A DNA stretch of 64,000 nt, taken from the NCBI GenBank assembly GCA_024760905.1, contig CM045745.1, positions 17,432,782 to 17,496,781 of the forward strand, read 5' to 3'. The notes under the pieces are model-generated. The model was given only the letters and a program-made list of their open reading frames with translations. It made no database searches and was not told the origin of the DNA. The stretch's first letter is position 1. Every line of letters begins with the position of its first letter. The position numbers were made by a program, and so were the translations under genes. Of this stretch, positions 25,701 through 34,700 are shown piece after piece. The stretch is from Plotosus lineatus (lineage: Eukaryota > Chordata > Actinopteri > Siluriformes > Plotosidae).

Positions 25701-28700
25701 TTTTACATGCCTCACACCATAGACAGTGAGAGACATGGCCGGCCTTTGATAACCCAGTTAGCTGCACTGGGAGGACAGTGACAACCTTGTGGAGAGTGGA
25801 ACTCGAACCCCCAACCTTTGGATCAGCGATTAACAGCGCCTTATACCACTAGACCACCACTGCCCTTAATTAATATATAGCACATTTTTCAGAAACAATA
25901 AAACAATAGTTTATAGCTATATCTTTGTCAACCCTGTGTCATAAACTAACATCACTGCATTGCTTTTGTCCACAAGGTCACGTCAGAGTCGCTGGTGTCT
26001 AAACCTTTCTGTGGAAAAATCTGTCTGGCTCGATACAAAGGCAAATGGTCTCGAGTTGAGGTAAGACTGAGTGTGATTGGTTATGTTTATTTATACATAT
26101 TTATATAACATCAGATTTTAGATACTTTCTCACTCAAAAACATACAACAAAGGGAATTTACTGAACTACATGAACTTAGTTAAATTATCCATCCAGCCAT
26201 CCATCCATATGATTCATCCATCTATCTGTCTATATTGCTTATCTGTCAAGGTCATTGGGGAAGCTTTAGACCAGTGGTCCCCAAACCACGGTCCACGGGC
26301 CGGATACGGCCTGCCTCCACATTTGGCCCGGCCCCTTGAACAATGCCAGAGACGCATTCTTCTTCTTCTTTTCCTTTTGGCTTTTTCCCGTTCTCGAGAG
26401 TCGCCACAGCGAATCATCTGATTCGCACATTTGATTTGGCATGGGTTTTTATGTCGGATGCCCTTCCTGTCACAACCCTTTAGCAAGGGACAGAAACACG
26501 CTGACAGCTTTGCAGTTACTCTTTACGAAAGTCAGCAATGGTTCTTTTACGTGCCTCACACCATAGACAGTGAGAGACATGGCCCGCCTTTGATAACCCA
26601 GTTCGCTGCACTGCGGGACACACACACACACACACACACACAGTGACAACCTTGTGGGGACTCGAACCCCCAACCTTAGGATCAGCGATCCTGTGCCCTA
26701 TCCACTAGACCATGACTACCTCATTATGATTATTCTTTTTTCAGTCTGGCCACGCGATCAAGACTACACACCTGGAACATGACATTCTATTCCACCCTTC
26801 TGCCCTCTGTGCCCCTATCTGAACCCCCCACCCCCACCCCAAACAAAAATCCCCTGTCTTCCCTGTCAAATAGAATGCAATAATGGTGAAAAGGTTATGG
26901 AAAAGAAAAATTGATTCAGAATACAGGGTATTTAACCTGCAGTGGACAAACGATTATTTTTTTGTTCAATGCAAAGAAAACATTGTTTGTATCATCTGTA
27001 AAAAGGCAGTGACGGTATTCAAAGAATACAACCTGCGCCGACACTCTGAATCCCGTCACAAAGACGAGTATGATCGCTTGCAAGGCCAAATGCGAGTAGA
27101 CAAACTCTCAAAGTTAAAAAGTGGACCGTTAGCTCAGGAGAATACATTTGTACGCCAGGCTCGGCTGAACCAGTCGTCTGTTTGGGTAGCTTTCGGGTTG
27201 CTCAACTGATAGCAAGCAGCATTTTTTTTTTGTTTTTGTTTTTTTGTTTTATTTCCTGACTTTTTTCTGTGAAGGTCCCGGAAAGGGTTACTAATATTTG
27301 ATTTTGCGTGGCTTACTGGAAAACAGTGTGTTTACGTTTATGCAGCCCTGCGATCGTCACACTTTTTTTTGTTACAAACTGATCTCGGCCGCCCATCAGA
27401 GAAGGGAAGAGTTATGTGGCCCCCACAGGAAAAAGTTTGAGGACCTCTGCTTTAGACTGTACCAGTTGACTTCAGGCAGGATATGGGGTACACCCTGAAT
27501 AGGTTATTATTCTGTTATGGGGTGACACACACACACAATCAACAATTCACACATACGACTGTACGTATCGACAGAGAAAACTGAGACACCATGAAACCCA
27601 GTGAAGCGCAGAGAGAACATGCAAGTTCCATACGGAAAAGCCCTTGGCTTGACGTGAACTATAAACCTTCTCTCTGTAACATGACAGTCATAACCACGAA
27701 GCCATTGAATGTCCTCACTTAGACTAACGTGTCAAAATGTATACTGCACAAGAACAGTACTGAGCAAAAGTCTTGGGCCATATGTAAAAACTCTTTAGAG
27801 CAAAGAAGCTTCCAGAAATGTATAAATTAAGTAATTTTAATTTTAGATAAAGTGAGGCCAGTGGCGTAGTGGTTAGGGTGCTGCACTCATGATCGGGAGG
27901 TTGTGAGTTCGAATCCCACTAAGACCCTCACTGTGCTAAGACCCTTGGGCAAGGTCTTAACCACAAGTGTGCCTCTGTTCACCCAGCAGTATAAATGGAT
28001 ACCAGTAAAGTATGCTAGGAAGGTAACCTGAGATGGACTAGCATCCCATCAGTTGAACTCCTGGTTGCTTCACGCTACAGAAACTGGGGATAAGCACCAG
28101 CCTGATGAGCCACTAGGCTCGGGTGTAAAAAACCCCAATTTTAGATAAAAAATAAAGTTTCTGTTTGTTTCTAATGTTTCTACATTAACAAAATACTGTA
28201 ATGGTACATTTTTACCGAACATTTTGTAGAACCAATCACAGTTATATCTTTTTTCAGTAAATCATGAGAAAGTCTCCAAAATTTCATTTGTATAATACAC
28301 TGAGTTTATGCAGACATTTGTTGTAACATTGAATTTTCTGCTGCAAAATAAATTTTTCTACTGACCCATCTATCGTTTTATCTGTTTGGATTTATTTTGT
28401 TTATGAATTTGAATCTTAACGGAGAGTCCAAGAGATCAAAATTGTCTGTTTTCTCTTTGTAAAGATGGACCACATTACTCTCTCCCTTTCTATCAGTGAC
28501 ACTAACCAATTGTAAGCATTTGCGATTTCATGTATGTGGAAGAGGGTAGATAGTGTTTATCTCTGTGTTCAGCTGCCTTGCAATTGAGCAAAGCCTCATT
28601 TAACCTTTTTTTTTTTTTGCATATACTTAAGTGATGAATATAAGAAGGTTAATGAGATGAAATTAGCAAATGACTGAACTGAGACAACCTGGTTCTAAAA

Positions 28701-31700
28701 TTCCCAGACTTCCGGATAATTATAGCTATGTCTGAAAGCTTGATTATTACATTTCATTACAGTTAATTTCTGTCCTTATAATGTGCAGATAACTAATCTG
28801 CATGGTAGCCGGGTGGTGGACATCCTGTTTATGGATTTAGGGGTGCAGGCATCTGTCGAAGTCATTGAGCTGAGGGAAATCCCACTGCCATTCTTGCGTG
28901 ACATTATCACAATACCATCCCAGGTCAGAGAGCTTGAATTCAAATAGATGTTGAAAGCAAAGCAAAAATCTTATAACTGCTACCTGTATGTATGTTTACT
29001 GAAACTCCAAAAAAAATTAACATTAGTCAGTTTCACTGTTATGATGGGATATGATATGCCTGTGTATATAATCTCTGTATCCATCCCCACACAGGCAGTG
29101 AAGTGCTGTTTAGCGGACTTGCCTGTGAGTGTGGGCTGCTGGACTCCAGATGCAGTGCAGTGGTTTAGAGGCACAGCTCTCCATTGCAGTGACTGCAGCT
29201 TGAAGGCGAGTTCAGTCAATCATTCATTTTCTGAACCGCTTAATCCTAAAACATGGTCACAGGGAGGCTGGCGCACATCTCGGTCAACTCTAGGCGAGGG
29301 CGGGGTACAACCTGAACAGCTCGCCAGGCCATCGCAAGGCCAACAGTCACACAACCATGCATTCTCTCTGTCACACCTAGGGGTGATTTGGAACAGCCAG
29401 TTAACCGACTGTGCATGTTTTTGGACTCTGGGAGGAAATCGGAGTTGAAGGCGAGTTCTTTAAAGCTAATTTTTATTAGAAGCTTGATGAATCATATTAA
29501 AGATAATTTCCATAATTATCATTGGTATACATCACATATAAACATGATTTAACCATGTGTATACAGCTGACTGTTACTCATGTTATTTCTTGTTAATATG
29601 TTAGAAGAGATTCCATTTGGAACGAGCTGTAATTCGTCGCCATTTGAATCGGCCTTTTTCTCTTTTCTCCCCAGATTGTTAAAGTGGAGGAGAATAAGCA
29701 CCTTTCTCATGTCTACCTGTTTACCAGTAAGAACGTCCATGACCCTAGTCAAAGCCTTAACCTCCAGCTTGCCAACTCGGATCACTGGAAACACCAGGGT
29801 GATGTCTTCCTGAGCAGCCAAGGTTCTTTGAAGAGCCCTGCTCAAAGTACTTCATCAAATAAATTCCACACAGCCCCCAGCACTACCCCTACATCTTCTA
29901 CTGGAACCTCTAGTCCAAGCACCAAGAGAGCAGGCAAGGCCCCAGAAACACCTAAAAGGCTGGCAGCCAATTTAGGTTCTAGCAACACCCTGTCTGGGAG
30001 TCTGACTCTGCCACCTGTTCTTGAACTCCCTCAAATTGGACAGAACATGGACATTTATGTGTCAGTTGCATGCCATCCAGGCCATTTTGTCCTCCAGCCA
30101 TGGAAGGATATGTACAAGCTGGTTATATTAATGGAAGAGATGATTCTGTACTACAACAAGACAGACGAGAAGCCACCCACAGTGGAAAAGAACCAGGTGT
30201 TTGCAGCCAAAGTGGAGAACAGGTAAGTAGCTAAAAGTCTCATACATATATAAAGCATCCCAAAAGTGATCTATGTCCAAGATATTATATTTATTTTATA
30301 TATGTATATTATTATATTGAATTATATAAATTAATCATAATGTATAGTAAAATAACCATTCATTATAATCAGCAGTTTGTTACATAGGATTTCACATGTT
30401 TTTCCTGTGTCCACTTGGGGACACACAAAAACTGACACACATGCAAATTCAGACCCTCAAATGTTTCTGAGGAAAAAGAGCAGTAACTGGCAGGTTTCCT
30501 ACAAGAACATAAATATATTATTATTGTAGGGCTGGGCAGTATGGAGATAAATCATTCAGATCTATGTTAGTACAGGGATCCCTCACTACTTCGCGCCGCA
30601 ATTCATGCGGCTTCGGTGCATCGCAGGTTTTTTAAATATTCATCGAATTCAAAAATTAAGGAAGAATAGGGGAAAAGTTAAGGAAAATGCTGCAAAAACA
30701 AGGCCCATTATGCAAAAAAACCCCCAAAAAACCTTAAACAAACACAAAGCAAAAAACAACACAAAACCTCCCATCAAAACTAGTTTGTTTTTGTGAGGTG
30801 CCCATCTTTGTGTGTGCACGTGCATTTGCGTGTGCGTTCGCACGCACGCGTCTATGTTTGTGTATTCCTATTTTATTTATATCTTATGCATTATTTTTTA
30901 ATGTTTAATTGTTATTATAAGCATTTATAGCATTGAATATGTATTTATTGATATTATATACACATATTCATGTATGTATACGTCAGTCGGGGGTTGGAAT
31001 CCTACTTCGCGGATTTTGTGTGGATCTCGTTCCCAATTAACTGGAAATTGAGGGATCCCTGTATATGAATATGAAAATAGCTATCTCTCAGCTGTGACAG
31101 TTCATGCACTCATAGATCAGCCATTGAAAAAAAAAAAATTATTCCTGTGTTTCCCATTACCCAATCAAACTAGAAAAATGGTGACGAAGCAAAAAAATTT
31201 TTGGAATGTGGAAAAAAAAAATCCCAACTCTTAACCAATCGACCGCTCAGTTTTATGATAATCCAGTTTAATTTTGCAGGATTAGCCAATGAGAATGTGT
31301 TTTATTGTGCAATCAGTTGCAATACTATTCTATTGGCTAAGTTTGTTTGGACCAATGATGTGGAGAATAATACAGACTGTGTGCCGCTCCTATGCTCTGC
31401 CCTCTCTGTCGTGGGTAACTTCATTTGTGTTATTTCTGTGTTAAAATAGGTTGTTCTTGTTGTGCTTATGGCTGTGAAAGCCGTGCAGATGATCTGGGTG
31501 GTCATGCTGTGATTTATGGATAATTGTACAGTATAGTGTTTCAGGCACAAGCACTTAATGCTAAAGACTACAGCCGGTTTAAGGAAGTACAGACTGAGCT
31601 GCACAACACAGTGTAGGGAGAAGCGAGCCAAAGTCTGCACTGACAGGATTCTACAAGAGCCAGCAGAGCAGAAAAGGCTGTTGGAAGATTTGGGTAGTTT

Positions 31701-34700
31701 TAATAGATACTAGCACATTTTGTGCAAGTAGACAAGTAGCATGTTAGCTCATTAAAGAGTATTTAAGTTGAGTGATGTTTCCTGTTATATTTACATTTAC
31801 ATCTGGGGAGTGGTGCCCTGGTGGTAAGGTGCTCAATGGGTTGCCCCTCCCAGTGCAGCTAACTGGGTTATCAAAAGCCGGCCATGGTTCTCACTGTCCA
31901 TGGTGTGAGGCATGTAAAAGAACCATTGCTGACTTTCGGCAAGAGTAGCTGCTTAGTTTCTGCCCTGCGATGGCCTGATGAGCTGTCCAGGGTGTAATCT
32001 GTTCTTGTCCAGAGTCATCTGAGATGGGTGCCAGCCTTCCCAAGACCCTAATTAGGATTAAGCATCATTTTTCATTTTTATTTAATTTTATATATTTTAA
32101 ATAATTTTATACGGCTCTTTACTTGAGTGTTTGACTAAGAGCCACTTATTGTTCACGTTTACAGTTACAAATACAGTGATACCTCTGCTCACGAACATAA
32201 TTGGTTCCCAGAAAGTGTGTGTGAGGCGAAAAGTTCGTCTTCCGAACATTTATTTCCCATAAGAAACCATTAAAATGAGAATAATCCGTTCCCAGGTCCC
32301 CATAAAACATAATTTTCTACTAAATAAGCCTTAAAACTACACAAAAATATACCTTATTTTATGTATAATAAATGTCTATTGTATTGTAATTAAAGAAATA
32401 AACTGTACTGTATAATAAAGTGGTTTTATTTACCTTTGTGATGGTAGTTGATGGCTTGATGGAATGGAGTGGGAGGAGGAGGGAGGGAGGGACTTACTGT
32501 TTGGAAGGAGTGTTTGGAAACGCCTACTGTTTGGAAACACCCTTCGCCACACACGCACCCTTAATAGCTTCCTTGTTCTTAAGGATGGGAGCAATGGTAG
32601 ACTTAGCGTACTGGTACTGGGACGCTGAGTCACACAAACGCACACCTCGTTCGTGTTTTTCAATGATCTCCGCCTATGGTGGGGTCTTTTTCGGTCCCAT
32701 AATAGCAAAAGTACACTCAATATGGTCCAAAATGTCTAGCAAACACAAACCACTTCCGCATTCAAAGAAAGGGGTGTGACGAACTGTGACGCCGTGAGCG
32801 TAAGGCCAGCTTCTCGTGGTCGCCACCGTGGCGCACCGACCGCGTGGTTTGATTCGTCCGCCGAAAACTAGTTCGTCAGCAGAGACAATATGCTCGCAAA
32901 TTTAATGTTCTTGAGGCGAAAAGTTCGTGAGCTTAAGCGTTCGTCAGCGGAGGTTTTACTGTACTGTAAATTATGTTTTTGGACTTGAATTCTGACATAA
33001 ATTCCTTCATGGTATTTTGGGTCAAATGTAGGGTAGATACCCTCAGACCCCCCAAAAAATGCTGACCCTGTTTTTTTGAGTCCACATTACGGAAGACAGC
33101 ATTTTCTTTTATGCCTTACACAGTTTTCAGATTACTTTCATCGCCATAAATAACGTAACATAAACTGAAAAATAAGTGCACACAGATGTAAGTTATAAAT
33201 ACACAGTTGTAATTATTCATAGGTTTTGTTCAGTTAGCTTAACATTTTAAACAATTAGTTTATTATCAGTATAGAATATATGGGAACAGCCTGACCATCT
33301 CAAGATAATGAACAATTCATCAGTGAACGTTATTTTATCTCTCTCGTTGGTAGTTACCCTTATGAGTTTGCCTGAAACTTGAGAGTTTAACTGTGTACCT
33401 GCTCACTGTGTGTCACTACCAAAAAATTCACCTGCCATCACTTCATATTTTATTGACATTACGTAGGTGCTTCGCTGAATCTTTCTTTCACTTTATATTT
33501 TCGAGACCAAGCTTGTCACCCCAAATTGCTTCCTGTGTGTATTCTTCTTATGTCCATGATGCCCAATGTTCCTGGGATCAGCCTGGGATTCACCAGGACG
33601 CTGACCGGGATAAAGTTCTTACTATCGAGGACATTAATGTAATATTGAATGTCTTGATTAGATTCACTGAATTTATTTTATATTAAAATTGTATCACATC
33701 GGTTACATTAGTAGTAATCGTTCTAATTATACATTTCCCTTTCATCTGTCCTGGGGAATGCGTACATGTATAATGATTAATCTTATTTTAAGTCTGATTA
33801 TAATTGTTTAATAATACACTGTATGGAATATCTAGTGAGTTGAATTTCAAGGTGTATAACTGTCGATATAAGTCACTGTCCTTAGTCTTCATGTGTTAAT
33901 AGAGCTGTAATCTCACATGAAAGATTCATGGCCTGTTTCTACAGTTGGCATCGAGTGCTTGTGAAAGGAGTTCTGAGTAACGGGCTGGTGTCTGTTTACG
34001 AGCTTGACTACGGGAAGCATGAGTTGGTTAGCTGCTCTGTGCTGAGGCCGCTTATCCAGGAGTTCATGCAGCTTCCATTCCAGGGCATCACTGCTCAGCT
34101 CGCAGGTAAAACAGCTTGCTTTCTGAAGTGGTTTCTCCACTTTTGAGTTTTTTTCCTTGTGATGATATATCCTGAAATTTTAAAGTAGTTCTATTTAGTA
34201 GAAAACAGCTTGATATAATTAAAGATAGAATTTCGTGTATAAGGATTGTTCTGATAAAACTTTGAAATTGGTTTACATAAAAGCTATTTGAACAGTGACG
34301 AGGGTTTATTTGAAACACGAGACACATATTTAGGTGAAAATAATAGCAATATTCATATTATGGATCTACACCAGATACAATAAACTTTTTGTATTTTAAA
34401 CTAAACCGTACAGTAAAAGTATTTCCCCTTTATGTCACCAACTGAGGCATGGAGTTCATAAGACCTCTGAATATGAGCTGTATTATTATTATCTGGCACC
34501 AATATGTTTCCCGGTCCACGGTATAGGAGTCAGAATAGGCACTCTGCAGCAGTCAGCCTACAAGACCTGCTGTTTTGGTGATGTTATGGTCTGGTTCTCC
34601 AGCCATCAGACATAGACGTGACTCACATGTAAGCAGTCACGTCCGAATGTACAAGCAAATTTTATTCAGAAGATAATTGAATATATCGAACTCGCATATT

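Larger units (their letters stand above)
26235..27715 (-). mobile_element. Family-2 SINE split by a hAT element
   Basis: A reverse-oriented SINE begins at about 26235 (TATTGCTTATCTGTCAAGGTC) and is interrupted at 26271 by the hAT element. It resumes at 27458 with TGTACCAGTTGACTTCAGGC and continues to AACATGCAAGTTCCATACGG and the head at about 27700. Confidence 0.6.

Noticed and set aside
28948..29448. 166-codon frame reading through tdrd7 exon 13 into a SINE
   Set aside because: It combines intron, exon 13 and SINE sequence. Only 29095-29205 is coding by splice signals and phase.
32420..32779. 119-codon + strand frame
   Set aside because: It lies wholly inside a TA-flanked repetitive element and shows no domain I recognise.
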